A stretch of 64,000 nt of DNA from 55-13 sp037190145 (GTDB taxonomy: Bacteria > Armatimonadota > Fimbriimonadia > Fimbriimonadales > Fimbriimonadaceae), in the NCBI GenBank assembly GCA_037190145.1, contig JBBCJU010000004.1, positions 1 through 64,000 of the forward strand, read 5' to 3'. The notes beneath the pieces were generated by a model. It was not told the DNA's origin and did not search any database. It saw only the letters and a list, made by a program, of their open reading frames with translations. Both the position numbers and the translations under genes were made by a program. Shown here one piece after another: positions 17,563 to 25,535 of the stretch (position 1 is the stretch's first letter; the number at the start of each line of letters is the position of its first letter).

Positions 17563-18269
17563 CTTTTCGCTAGCCACTTCACCGCATTCGCTATCAACAA
17601 CTGGACCGGCTCTGAGTAAAGAGAATAACTCGTCTCATGCCCAAATCGCAGATACACAATCCTGCCCGCTCCTTCTCCTTCCCCAACACCCTGTCCAGAG
17701 CCTGAACGCTCAATGATTTGTTTCCCCGATCCGATAGTCCAAGCGAGACCGGAAGGATAGTATCTGCCATACCTTGGGAAACAGCTCTGCAATAGGATCG
17801 TCTCTGCTTGAGGAAAGGATGCGGGAGCTCCATAAAACTCCTCATCATCCACCGAGAAGTCACCAACCCCTCTACAAATCGGATGGTCTGGCGCACACAC
17901 GCGCACCTGCTCTACCTGTGGCTCATCGTCCCAACCACCCTTGGAATAGACCCGATTGCCAAACAACGCTTCGGCAACCCGAGATTGATGCCCTGAATGC
18001 AAAATCAGAATCCCTAACTCACCGCCCCGAACTCGTTCGGCAATGATCTCCGCCGCCTCTACTGTCAGCTCGTTATGCCGCGCATGACCCCACCAGATCA
18101 AAACCTGAGCCCGTTCAAGCTCCGTTAGCCCAAACCCTGGTTCATCCAAGTGATGGACTTCATTCTCCATTCCATACTTGTCCAACGCTATCGAGATGGT
18201 TCCTCGAATGCCATTGGGATGAACTTCCAACGGAACGTGAGAGCCATTTTCATCCCAGACAAAAACCAT
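17559..18269 (-). CDS. ThuA domain protein (trehalose-utilisation type)
   Basis: 236 residues. The class-I glutamine-amidotransferase-like fold of the ThuA family is visible: VFVWDENGSH at the start, LTELERAQVLIWWGHARHNEL (about 48-68), GILILHSGHQSRV (about 85-97) and the C-terminal GRIVYLRFGHETSYSLYSEPVQ. ThuA proteins act with Gfo/Idh/MocA dehydrogenases in disaccharide use via 3-keto intermediates. It is convergent with just such an oxidoreductase (overlapping stops), so the three genes 15513-18269 likely form one metabolic unit despite opposite strands. A Gly/Glu-rich loop (ERSGSGQGVGEGEGAG, about 192-207) is a minor oddity. Confidence 0.88.
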   Translation of the reverse strand: MVFVWDENGSHVPLEVHPNGIRGTISIALDKYGMENEVHHLDEPGFGLTELERAQVLIWWGHARHNELTVEAAEIIAERVRGGELGILILHSGHQSRVAEALFGNRVYSKGGWDDEPQVEQVRVCAPDHPICRGVGDFSVDDEEFYGAPASFPQAETILLQSCFPRYGRYYPSGLAWTIGSGKQIIERSGSGQGVGEGEGAGRIVYLRFGHETSYSLYSEPVQLLIANAVKWLAKS

Positions 18270-18320
18270 ATTCCAAGGCTACCTTCCACGCGTTTTGTTC
18301 AAAAGTGCCAAAATAACGCA

Positions 18321-19064
18321 ATGGCAGGCCATTCCAAATGGAAGAACATCCGAATCCGTAAGGGTAAGCAAGACGCGGTCCGGGGCAAGCTCTTTACGAA
18401 AATCAGTCGAGAAATGATTGTTGCAGCACGAGCTGGCGGCGGCGACCCCGCAATGAACCCTCGACTTCGCGTTGCGGTAGAGAAAGCCCGTGAAGCTTCT
18501 ATGCCCGCAGAAAACATAAAACGCGCTATTGATCGTGGAACCGGCGCCATTGAGGGTGCTGCCTATGAGGAACTCATTTACGAGGGCTATGGCCCCAGCG
18601 GTTCCGCCATCATCCTTCAGTGCTATACCGAAAACAAGAACCGTACGGTAGCTGAAGTTCGGCATGCATTCAACAAGAATGGTGGCAACTTGGCAGAGAA
18701 TGGCTCTGTGTCTTGGCAGTTCAAACATATAGGCCAAATCTCTTTCCCGAAAGACGGCATTGATGAGGATGAGCTGACCATGGCCGCCCTGGATGCAGGA
18801 GCCGAAGACGTGCAGTCGGACGAGGAAGAGTTCACGATTTACACCGCCCTGGAAGACCTCCACAAGGTGAATGATGGACTTGCTAAAGCCGGATTCACGG
18901 CCAAGGAAGTTGGCCTAAACTATCTTCCTACCAACAAAGCAGACCTTTCAAAAGAAGATACGCTAAAGCTCCTGAAACTCTTGGACGCTCTCGAAGAATT
19001 GGATGACGTACAAGAAACCTACATGAACGTTGACATTTCGGAGGACGTCCTCCAAGAAGCTTGA
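18321..19064 (+). CDS. yebC: YebC/PmpR family transcriptional/translational regulator
   Basis: 247 residues starting at the conserved MAGHSKWKNIRIRKGKQD. The ORF extends upstream, but nothing before this Met resembles the family. Conserved blocks follow: NPRLRVAVEKAREASMPAENIKRAIDRG, YEGYGPSGSAIILQCYTENKNRTV and FNKNGGNLAENGSVSWQF. YebC-type proteins were described as DNA-binding regulators and, more recently, some as translation factors easing ribosome stalling on proline stretches. The stop overlaps the start of the rhomboid gene (TTGA). Confidence 0.96.
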   Translation: MAGHSKWKNIRIRKGKQDAVRGKLFTKISREMIVAARAGGGDPAMNPRLRVAVEKAREASMPAENIKRAIDRGTGAIEGAAYEELIYEGYGPSGSAIILQCYTENKNRTVAEVRHAFNKNGGNLAENGSVSWQFKHIGQISFPKDGIDEDELTMAALDAGAEDVQSDEEEFTIYTALEDLHKVNDGLAKAGFTAKEVGLNYLPTNKADLSKEDTLKLLKLLDALEELDDVQETYMNVDISEDVLQEA

Positions 19065-20152
19065 TTGAAAAATCCCGGCTCCCGATTGTAACGCTCCTGC
19101 TGATCATCGCGAATCTATTCGCGGCGTTCGCCGTTGCATTCAATCCGGAGTTGGTGCTCACCTTGGGCTTCAACCCCAAGGACCCCAGCTTCTTCACTAT
19201 CTTCACCTCCCTGTTCCTTCACCAGAACCTGCTCCATCTATTGGGCAACATGGTGTTTCTGGCGGCCGTCGGAGCCGCAGTTGAGCTTGCAACGGGTTCC
19301 GGTCGATTCCTTGCCGTCTACTGCGTAAGTGGCCTTTTTGGGGTTCTGGCTCACTTCATTTTTTCTTTGGCGCTAAAGGACAGCACCACGTTGATCGGTG
19401 CCAGTGGAGCCATCGCTGGCTGTGCCGCCTACTACAGCGTTCGCTACGTTCGCCTCAAAGTGCCAGTCGCTCCAAAGAAAGGACTTTCTGTCGCGATCAT
19501 CACTCTCATTTGGCTTGTTCTCCAGTTCGTGGGAGCCTTTGTAAGCATCGGAGAATCTAGTGCCGTCTCCTACTGGGCCCACATCGGAGGCTTCTTAAGC
19601 GGGCTGCTCCTCAGCGCAATCTTCCGAGCCCCCGATCTTGGCCAAAGGAAGCTTGGTCATGAAGTTTTAGATAAGATGAACGAGCGTGGCCCCGCTGCCG
19701 TGGCCCTCGCTGCACGCGAGCTACTGAAAGAGCACCCCGGCGATATCAAGGCCTTGAGGAACCTGGCGGAAGCGGAGCGGCAGTTGGATCACCCCATTGC
19801 CGAGGTAGAGACCCTGCTCAAGCTCATTGATGTCCTTCCCGAGTCAGAGCAAGCCGACCCCATCCATCGTTTGGGAGAGATGGAGAAACTGGGCGCAATC
19901 CCGTCGCTACGGAGAACCCTCCTCGCTGACCGAATTCGGGAAGCAAACCCAGAAACCGCTCGCATGCTTCTGGATAGCGTTGTTGATGGCCCGGATAGCG
20001 ACCCCCAAGTTCCCGATGCCATGCTGGCCCTGGCCTCCCTGGAACGCGATCATGCCCCCGAACGCGCAACCGAGATTCTAAACAAGCTTCAATCCAAATT
20101 CCCACTCCACCCAACGGTCAATCTGGCCCGTCAGCGAGGTTGGATTACATGA
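19061..20152 (+). CDS. rhomboid family intramembrane serine protease with C-terminal helical repeat domain
   Basis: 363 residues from TTG 19061, overlapping the yebC stop by 4 nt. It has six TM segments between residues 8 and 190. Rhomboid marks are HQNLLHLLGN (His54, His59, Asn63), catalytic Ser115 in GASGAIAG and catalytic His174 in YWAHIGGF. A soluble region of ~165 residues follows, with TPR-like helical hairpins (KEHPGDIKALRNLAEAERQ, ATEILNKLQSKFPLHP). It cleaves membrane-embedded substrates; the C-terminal domain may select partners. The ATG of the next gene overlaps its stop. Confidence 0.92.
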   Translation: MIEKSRLPIVTLLLIIANLFAAFAVAFNPELVLTLGFNPKDPSFFTIFTSLFLHQNLLHLLGNMVFLAAVGAAVELATGSGRFLAVYCVSGLFGVLAHFIFSLALKDSTTLIGASGAIAGCAAYYSVRYVRLKVPVAPKKGLSVAIITLIWLVLQFVGAFVSIGESSAVSYWAHIGGFLSGLLLSAIFRAPDLGQRKLGHEVLDKMNERGPAAVALAARELLKEHPGDIKALRNLAEAERQLDHPIAEVETLLKLIDVLPESEQADPIHRLGEMEKLGAIPSLRRTLLADRIREANPETARMLLDSVVDGPDSDPQVPDAMLALASLERDHAPERATEILNKLQSKFPLHPTVNLARQRGWIT

Positions 20153-20799
20153 AACGCTGGTGGCGTAACGTTCGACCCAAGATTTTCAGCCGATTTGCCT
20201 TTTGGCTCGTTCGATTCCTTGGCGCGACTTACCGCGTCAAACTCGTGAACTACGAAGCGATTGAAGCCCTGGAAGGTGGACGCATCATGTGCACCTGGCA
20301 TGGTCGATCTATCATCGCCAGCACCTATTTCAGAAACAAGGGTTTCTGGGTGATCATCAGCAAGTCAAAAGACGGTGATATTCAAACCCACGTCTTTAGC
20401 AAATTAGGCTTCAAGATTATTCGGGGCAGCACGGGAAGGGGTGGAGAAAGGGCCCTTATAGAATCCATCCGCGAGCTTCGCAAAGGCGCCATCATGGCAA
20501 TCACCCCCGACGGCCCTCGGGGTCCAAACAAAGTGGTGCAAGGCGGAATCATGGCAATGGCCAAAAAAGCCGGAGTCTGGCTGGTCCCGGCGGGCGTTTC
20601 TGCTCGACCTCGGTGTTTGGCAAAATCATGGGACCGATACATGATCCCGCTTCCCTTTGCAAAGTGCGTGATGAACTTCGGAACCCCAGTCAAGGTTCCC
20701 GCCGATGCCACCGACGAGCAAGTTGAAGAAATCCGCCAAGCCTTCGAAGCCCAAATCACCCGCCTAGAAGACGAAGCCGAAAAGATGATGGGTTTCTAA
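20149..20799 (+). CDS. lysophospholipid acyltransferase-like protein, DUF374
   Basis: 216 residues from ATG 20149, which overlaps the rhomboid stop (ATGA); TTG 20140 is less likely. DUF374 hallmarks are RIMCTWHGRSIIA (catalytic-type His), VIISKSKDGDI, GFKIIRGSTGRGGERAL and AIMAITPDGPRGPNKVVQGGI. The family is related to LpxL-type acyltransferases and is often found with lipid A genes in diderms. It probably sits at the inner membrane and transfers acyl chains to a lipid A precursor or another phospholipid-like acceptor; that target is inferred. The WHGRS/TPDGPRGP motifs are intact. Confidence 0.9.
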   Translation: MKRWWRNVRPKIFSRFAFWLVRFLGATYRVKLVNYEAIEALEGGRIMCTWHGRSIIASTYFRNKGFWVIISKSKDGDIQTHVFSKLGFKIIRGSTGRGGERALIESIRELRKGAIMAITPDGPRGPNKVVQGGIMAMAKKAGVWLVPAGVSARPRCLAKSWDRYMIPLPFAKCVMNFGTPVKVPADATDEQVEEIRQAFEAQITRLEDEAEKMMGF

Positions 20800-20892
20800 A
20801 ACAGCTGCCCCGGACAAGGTGGGGGGCACATCAGGAGTATCCCGATCCCACTAGGGCTAGCAAGTTGCACGACCGCACTTGTGAGGTTCAAT

Positions 20893-20948
20893 AAACTCCA
20901 AATCCCCAAACTCCAAATTCCCAAATTCCCAACTCCAAACTCCCCAAC
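20893..20948. repeat. degenerate AAAYTCC(C) simple-sequence tract reaching the tatD start
   Basis: Units AAACTCC, AAATCCC, CAAACTCC, AAATTCCC, AAATTCCC, AACTCC, AAACTCCCC, essentially without G, run right up to the ATG at 20949. They leave tatD without a Shine-Dalgarno. The tract resembles those at 4936-4991 and 21402-21462. Confidence 0.6.
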
Positions 20949-21800
20949 ATGCTCTTCGACACCCACTGCCACCTCAACCTCACCGAGCACTTCCCTGACC
21001 CCGCCGCCGAGGTGGAGTTTGCCCGAAGCATGGGTGTGGAAAGGCTCATCGTTGTGGGAATTGATCTCGAAACCAGCCAGATAGCCATCAATCTTGCCGA
21101 ACGTTTCGAGGAGATCTATGCCGTCGTTGGCATTCATCCAAACCGCACCGCCGACTTCAACCCCGACCTTATCCCGCATCTCCGAGAGATGCTTGCTCAT
21201 CCCAAAGTCGTCGCCCTCGGCGAGATCGGCTTGGATTACCACTGGGATTACGCCACGCAAGAACAACAACACGAAGCGCTAGCCGCCCAACTCGATCTCG
21301 CGAATGAGCTTCAATCATCCGTAGTCTTCCATTGCCGAGAAGCTTATGAGGACATGCTGGACATCTTGGAATCCCGAAAAGAACCGCGCGTGCCCCCCCG
21401 TGCAACTCCCCAAATTCCCCCCTCCTCTCCTCCTCATCTCCCCAACTCGCCACTTCCTCAATGGCTCTTCCACTGCTTTGCCGGCAACGCACAAGACGCC
21501 CAACGCGCCATGGATCTGGACTGCTATTTCGGAGTAGATGGCCCCCTGACCTATAAAAATGCCCAAGAGCTCCGTGACCTAGTTCTAACTCTGCCCAAAA
21601 ACCGAGTCCTCGTCGAGACGGACGCCCCCTATCTCACCCCTGTCCCTCACCGCGGTAAATCCAACCGCCCGGGCTACGTTGCCCACGTAAACAGCATGCT
21701 CGCTACTCTCTGGGGAATCTCGCAAGAAGAAGCCGCCGAGATCACCACCGCTAACGCGAGAACATTCTTTCAAATGGATAAAAAAGCCCTTCTCCCTTGA
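20949..21800 (+). CDS. tatD: TatD family metal-dependent hydrolase with a proline-rich insertion
   Basis: 283 residues. TatD metal and active-site motifs are in order: DTHCHL (His6, His8), VALGEIGLDYHWD (Glu), VVFHCREAYEDML (His), FHCFAGNAQDAQRAM (His) and LVETDAPYLTP (Asp). TatD proteins are cytoplasmic DNases/exonucleases that also affect other phosphodiesters. Between the third and fourth motifs lies a ~25-residue Pro/Ser/Arg-rich stretch (about 145-172) encoded by a C/T/A-rich simple-sequence tract; typical family members lack it. The gene starts directly after a similar tract with no visible ribosome site. All metal ligands remain, so activity is plausible. Confidence 0.92.
   Translation: MLFDTHCHLNLTEHFPDPAAEVEFARSMGVERLIVVGIDLETSQIAINLAERFEEIYAVVGIHPNRTADFNPDLIPHLREMLAHPKVVALGEIGLDYHWDYATQEQQHEALAAQLDLANELQSSVVFHCREAYEDMLDILESRKEPRVPPRATPQIPPSSPPHLPNSPLPQWLFHCFAGNAQDAQRAMDLDCYFGVDGPLTYKNAQELRDLVLTLPKNRVLVETDAPYLTPVPHRGKSNRPGYVAHVNSMLATLWGISQEEAAEITTANARTFFQMDKKALLP
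21402..21462. repeat. C/T/A-rich simple-sequence insertion inside tatD
   Basis: AACTCCCCAAATTCCCCCC followed by CTCCTCTCCTCCTCATCTCCCC and AACTCGCCACTTCCTC. Composition matches the tract just upstream of the gene. It keeps the reading frame and encodes the Pro/Ser-rich loop. Confidence 0.6.
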
Positions 21801-21834
21801 CGGGAGAGGGGTTTGGGGTGAGGGCGTCGCCTAC
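21787..21834. repeat. dispersed-repeat-like hairpin at the tatD 3' end
   Basis: CTTCTCCCTTGACGGGAGAGG followed by GGTTTGGGGTGAGGG. A near-perfect stem (TTCTCCC / GGGAGAG) spans the tatD stop codon. Very similar CTCTCCC...GGGAGAGGGTTGGGGTGAGGG units are familiar as dispersed intergenic repeats in many genomes. It may also slow transcription after tatD. Confidence 0.5.
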
Positions 21835-21869
21835 AGAGCGTTTGGCGTCAGAGTCCGAAACCAGCCGAT

Positions 21870-22619
21870 CTACAACACCATCCCAATACTAATCTCCGCC
21901 CGATAACCCGACGGCGTCTGCGTCAAGGCCGGCATCAGTGAGTTTCCGCCTTGACTATAAATGTTGTCATTTGAATTCAAAGTATCCCGTTGACCATGCG
22001 CGCTATACGGCGACTGCGCATGCACCGCCGAGTTAATCGACTCATCAAAGAATAGCTGCGAAGTGAACTCGCGATTATTCACTCTCACCTTAAAATGGAT
22101 GTGTACAGCCCGACCGGAGTACCAGCCTGGATAGATCGTTGTAAACGCCGTTTGACCACTCGCATCTGACAAAAGATAGCCACGCAAAAAGTTGAGCCCG
22201 CGCGTACCATTCTGCGAGACATCAGAATACAGACCTCCTGCGTCGCAATGCCAAACATCCACCATCGCTCCAACAATGGAGTAGCAAGTGGACCCCACGC
22301 TCACCAGATTGATCACCAGCTCCAAGGGCAGCCCCGGGCGAGCCACCCCGGTGTCCGTATCCATGCGAATGTCGCTCCGATTCAGACGTTCATCCACAAA
22401 GTAAGGACCCTCCGTCAGCTCCGGGCTAACAAGAATGCAGCCAACCTCGCTCCCCGCAGTAGTCCCACCGGTCGTAGCCGTTGTTCCGCTGGTCGCTGAG
22501 GTTGAAGCTCCACCGCCACCCGCGCAACCCAGAAATGCGGCAATCCCCGTCACTCCCACAATCCCCATCACTTCTCGGCGACTCAGAACTTTGCCAACAA
22601 AACCATCATCGTTATCCAT
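21870..22619 (-). CDS. exported intradiol ring-cleavage dioxygenase
   Basis: 249 residues. The N-terminus has a twin-arginine-like SRREVMG and a hydrophobic stretch ending in FLGC (lipobox), followed by a Gly/Ser/Thr-rich linker (32-58). The dioxygenase part shows SPELTEGPYFVDE, VDVWHCDAGGLYSDV and PGWYSGRAVHIHFKV. The four Fe(III) ligands correspond to Tyr131, Tyr167, His173 and His175. These non-haem iron enzymes open catechol-type rings between the two hydroxyls. Export as a lipoprotein is unlike the cytoplasmic catabolic enzymes and is typical of a secreted subgroup of unknown substrate. It is monocistronic. Confidence 0.9.
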   Translation of the reverse strand: MDNDDGFVGKVLSRREVMGIVGVTGIAAFLGCAGGGGASTSATSGTTATTGGTTAGSEVGCILVSPELTEGPYFVDERLNRSDIRMDTDTGVARPGLPLELVINLVSVGSTCYSIVGAMVDVWHCDAGGLYSDVSQNGTRGLNFLRGYLLSDASGQTAFTTIYPGWYSGRAVHIHFKVRVNNREFTSQLFFDESINSAVHAQSPYSAHGQRDTLNSNDNIYSQGGNSLMPALTQTPSGYRAEISIGMVL

Positions 22620-22776
22620 CGCGCTCTCCTTTCTTACATCCGAGATTTCTCGGTAGTTGAGGGCAAGATACGAAGCCGATGTTTGGAAGTTGTGAGTTTC
22701 GCAATGAGCTCTTTAGGCATCATCAAACTTAGCGAAAATTGACTGGTGCTTCAAGCTAAGTTACAATTGCTTCGCG

Positions 22777-23700
22777 ATGAGAGAAGGTCTAGAGAAATGT
22801 CGAGCGACTCTTCGTCGTGTTGAAACAAAGCTCGGTCAGCTTAAGAGAAGTATTAACCGCTACCATACGAACTCACATGTAATAGTTCCTCAAGATGATT
22901 TGCAAAATGGCGAACGCCTGTTTTGCCTGAAACAAGTCAAACAGCCACCTCTTAGCATCTCAATTCAGGTTACAGAGATTACTTGTCTTATGAGAGCAGC
23001 ATTAGACCATCTCATGTACCTAATAATCTGGGACTCACTTGGCCACGAGCTACCCGCAGGAGAATTTGCGCCCTACTTTCCAATTTACAAGAATGAGGAC
23101 GACTTTGATAAGCAAATGGCAAAGTTAAACCGCAACTATGGTTTACAGCAAGATGTCGCCGATTGGTTAAGAAGCCACCAAGGCTATTCGAGCCCCAACC
23201 TTACAGAACGAACCCTGATCATCCTTAACAGTATTGTTGGGATTGCAAAACACAGATTTCATAATGCTTTTGATGCTAAGTTGAATCAAACAACTAGTCG
23301 TTTGACTGGAATCAGTGGCGTTTCCGACGGGATGCAAGTTGAGAATAACATTATCAACGGTATTCAGTTGCGTAGTTTTAGAATCGAGAGAGCAGCCTTT
23401 GAAGAGGGGGCTATTGTCGCTCGAGCAATTTTGGGTAAGGATGTAGTCGGACCATTGCAGATGGGTGGTGGGATGGGTATCCACCTTGTCGGGGGCACCT
23501 CTACTGGTCCTATAGTTCAGGAAACCATGGATTCAATAATGCGGCAACTTGACATTAATTTCACATTAAGTCAGCGGCTTGAGTTCAGCCCTGGAGCCGG
23601 AGTTCCGGCTAATGTTGATGCGCATCAACTACTGTCTGTAGTTAATCGATCTTTAAGAGATCAAATTTTGGGAAAGAACTTTGTTACAGATAGGTTCTAG
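22777..23700 (+). CDS. hypothetical protein with LRxALDHL / KHR pattern
   Basis: 307 residues, no signal peptide or TM segment. The first 45 residues are helical. Then comes LMRAALDHLMYLIIWD, a PYFPIYKNEDDFDKQM segment, and ERTLIILNSIVGIAKHRFHN. This order (R-x-ALDHL, FPI, ...KHR) recurs in a group of uncharacterised bacterial proteins that I recall only as hypothetical; no function is known to me. Base composition is more AT-rich than the neighbours and the gene opens a small block of accessory-looking genes (22.7-25.4 kb), so horizontal acquisition is possible. Confidence 0.6.
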   Translation: MREGLEKCRATLRRVETKLGQLKRSINRYHTNSHVIVPQDDLQNGERLFCLKQVKQPPLSISIQVTEITCLMRAALDHLMYLIIWDSLGHELPAGEFAPYFPIYKNEDDFDKQMAKLNRNYGLQQDVADWLRSHQGYSSPNLTERTLIILNSIVGIAKHRFHNAFDAKLNQTTSRLTGISGVSDGMQVENNIINGIQLRSFRIERAAFEEGAIVARAILGKDVVGPLQMGGGMGIHLVGGTSTGPIVQETMDSIMRQLDINFTLSQRLEFSPGAGVPANVDAHQLLSVVNRSLRDQILGKNFVTDRF

Positions 23701-23777
23701 TTGCGGTCGGAGGGGCAATGCTTCTTGAGAATTAGTATTCGCCTTATTGTCTATATTTGCTTAACGAGAACCCAAGC

Positions 23778-24251
23778 ATGAAATCTCGTTGGAAGTGGCT
23801 GGTCGGCATCCTCGTCGTTATATCTTTAGCTGCTCTCGTCCTCCTAACTACCCTAAATCGCGAGTGGCAACCCGATTTCCTCCAAACTCTCAAAGCCTTC
23901 AAGTCCGAAGAAAACACCCATGTCGACGATAAAGGCAAATGGAGCAAGACTCGTGTTTACCATATCCCTTCGAACTATTCAGATGTGGTCGCATCCATGG
24001 AAAAGGAGATGAATCAATCTCAATGGCAGTGGTCGAAAAGCACCATTCAGGACCACCACAATGGCAAACGACGAACTTACTATGGTTGGTACATTGAACG
24101 AGACAACCATAGCCTCCAGATAGAAGACAAACCCGAAGACCGCTTGAATCACACCGTTCGGTTGGTCTGGCACGAGACTCCAGGAAAGTTCGAAACTTAC
24201 TGGAATAGCTTCAAAAGCTGGCTCGGCGCCTCCGCAAACAAAAAGCCCTAA
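23778..24251 (+). CDS. membrane-anchored hypothetical protein
   Basis: 157 residues from ATG 23778; a TTG at 23757 would add seven. One N-terminal TM helix (WLVGILVVISLAALVLLTTL, about 6-26) is followed by a soluble domain rich in Trp, Lys and His (SQWQWSKSTIQDHHNGKRRTYYGWY, DNHSLQIEDKPEDRLNHTVRLVW). It is probably anchored in the inner membrane with the domain outside. No family was recognised. The spacing of 15 nt to the next gene suggests co-transcription with it. Confidence 0.6.
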   Translation: MKSRWKWLVGILVVISLAALVLLTTLNREWQPDFLQTLKAFKSEENTHVDDKGKWSKTRVYHIPSNYSDVVASMEKEMNQSQWQWSKSTIQDHHNGKRRTYYGWYIERDNHSLQIEDKPEDRLNHTVRLVWHETPGKFETYWNSFKSWLGASANKKP

Positions 24252-24266
24252 AATGGCAATAATAGG

Positions 24267-25370
24267 TTGACAGATTTATGTCTGCGGCCCGAAATAGATG
24301 TGAGACCAAAGAAACTCCTTTTGGGTATGGACGACCCAATCCGCGCCGCTCAGGTTCGTGACGAATACAACGACTACGTCGATACTCTCTTTGAACCAAT
24401 TGACCAAGACCTGCAAGAGCTCCCGATGGAATACCTGGTGGAGGGTTTTCTGCCAAAGGGCTACCTTGCCATCCTTGCCAGCGCGCCGAAGCAAGGCAAA
24501 ACTAGCCTCGCCACTGCGCTTGCCCTTGCTGTCGCTACCGGTACTCCATTTGCCGGTTTGCCCACTCAGCAGTCATCCGTGCTTTGGCTCTCCATGGAGG
24601 AGTCCCGGCGCGAACGTTGGCTCCTGCTAAATCAATCGCCTCTCGCGGATCCCGCGACTCCGCTCTATACATGCTACGAATATCTGCCCATTGACCAAGA
24701 AGACGTTTTCGACCTTCTTGCCTGCTGGATAAGTCGCACCCAATCTCGGCTCATCATCGTGGATTCTCTCCACGCGGCCTCTTCCGGTAGATCGCTAAAT
24801 GACGGCTGGAACGCTCGCAAGACCCTCCAAAGGCTGAAGCACTTCTGCGGAAACCACGGCATCACCGCCCTTGTTCTGCACCATGCCAAAGACCTCTCGC
24901 GCACCGGCGCCCCAAGAGTGGCGGAGAACGATCAGATTGCCGCCACCGCCAGCATGACCATGGTTCTGGCCCAGGCCGAGGGCAAAGGGCCAAAGTCGAT
25001 CAGCAAGCCGTACCGTATCGTCACGCTTTACTGTTCTGGAAGAGGCGATTTCGCCAATCGAAAACGAACCTTCATCAGCCGGGCTCCTCTCGATTACCAA
25101 GTATTCGATGAAGTACCGGAAACAAGAAAGAGACAAGAGCTAACTCGCCCCGATGATGAAGCTATTGTGGATTTCCTAAAGGGTCGGCCAAAGACCGCTG
25201 CCCAGATCGGAGACAATCTCCATCTGACGGATGTCCAACTCCGAAACTGCCTGACTCGACTCCGCCAAAAAGGGCTTGTAACCCTCGTAAAATCAAGCCT
25301 TCGTCCACGAAAATACAAACTATGTGGCGGACTGCACCTAAATGTGCAGGAAAAATCAGATTCAATTTGA
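24267..25370 (+). CDS. AAA family ATPase, RepA/AAA_25-like, with C-terminal winged helix
   Basis: 367 residues from TTG 24267; ATG 24327 is an alternative start. A RecA-type core contains Walker A ASAPKQGKTS (Lys78) and Walker B RLIIVDSLHA (Asp166), with ALVLHHAKDLSRTG as the next core strand. The last ~60 residues form a helix-turn-helix (TAAQIGDNLHLTDVQLRNCLTRLRQKGLVTLV). The architecture is that of replicative-helicase-like RepA proteins of plasmids, phages and integrated elements. No integrase, primase or attachment site was seen nearby, so it may be an orphan of a degraded element. Cytoplasmic DNA-dependent ATPase activity is inferred. Confidence 0.8.
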   Translation: MTDLCLRPEIDVRPKKLLLGMDDPIRAAQVRDEYNDYVDTLFEPIDQDLQELPMEYLVEGFLPKGYLAILASAPKQGKTSLATALALAVATGTPFAGLPTQQSSVLWLSMEESRRERWLLLNQSPLADPATPLYTCYEYLPIDQEDVFDLLACWISRTQSRLIIVDSLHAASSGRSLNDGWNARKTLQRLKHFCGNHGITALVLHHAKDLSRTGAPRVAENDQIAATASMTMVLAQAEGKGPKSISKPYRIVTLYCSGRGDFANRKRTFISRAPLDYQVFDEVPETRKRQELTRPDDEAIVDFLKGRPKTAAQIGDNLHLTDVQLRNCLTRLRQKGLVTLVKSSLRPRKYKLCGGLHLNVQEKSDSI

Positions 25371-25457
25371 ATCTGAGCTAACCACGGATTTTTGAACCTG
25401 GCTTCGGTTGCGTTTTTCGAAAAATTGAACCTAAGTTTTCGTATCTATCAATTAGAA

Positions 25458-25501
25458 AAAGGCGTTGCAAGTGATCAATATTTACCACTATCAACGCCTT
25501 T
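25458..25501 (-). terminator. terminator of ndk
   Basis: A 10-bp stem AAAGGCGTTG / CAACGCCTTT around a 24-nt loop that has its own AGTG/CACT pairing. Read on the minus strand the stem ends in CCTTTTTCT, so it best serves ndk. It also separates ndk from the convergent ATPase gene. Confidence 0.7.
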
Positions 25502-25535
25502 CCTAAACTTAGCAATCTAGCGATTCAGCTATGAG

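Noticed and set aside
18150..18320. 57-codon N-terminal extension of yebC
   Set aside because: YebC proteins begin at MAGHSKW; the extension lies on the divergent ThuA gene and has no family counterpart.
21787..21834. CRISPR-like or terminator element after tatD
   Set aside because: Only a single hairpin unit is present, with no spacer array, and no T run; it fits a dispersed intergenic repeat better.
24267..25370. Intact prophage or integrated plasmid around the RepA-like ATPase
   Set aside because: No integrase, structural genes, att repeats or flanking tRNA were found; only the ATPase and two unknown genes.
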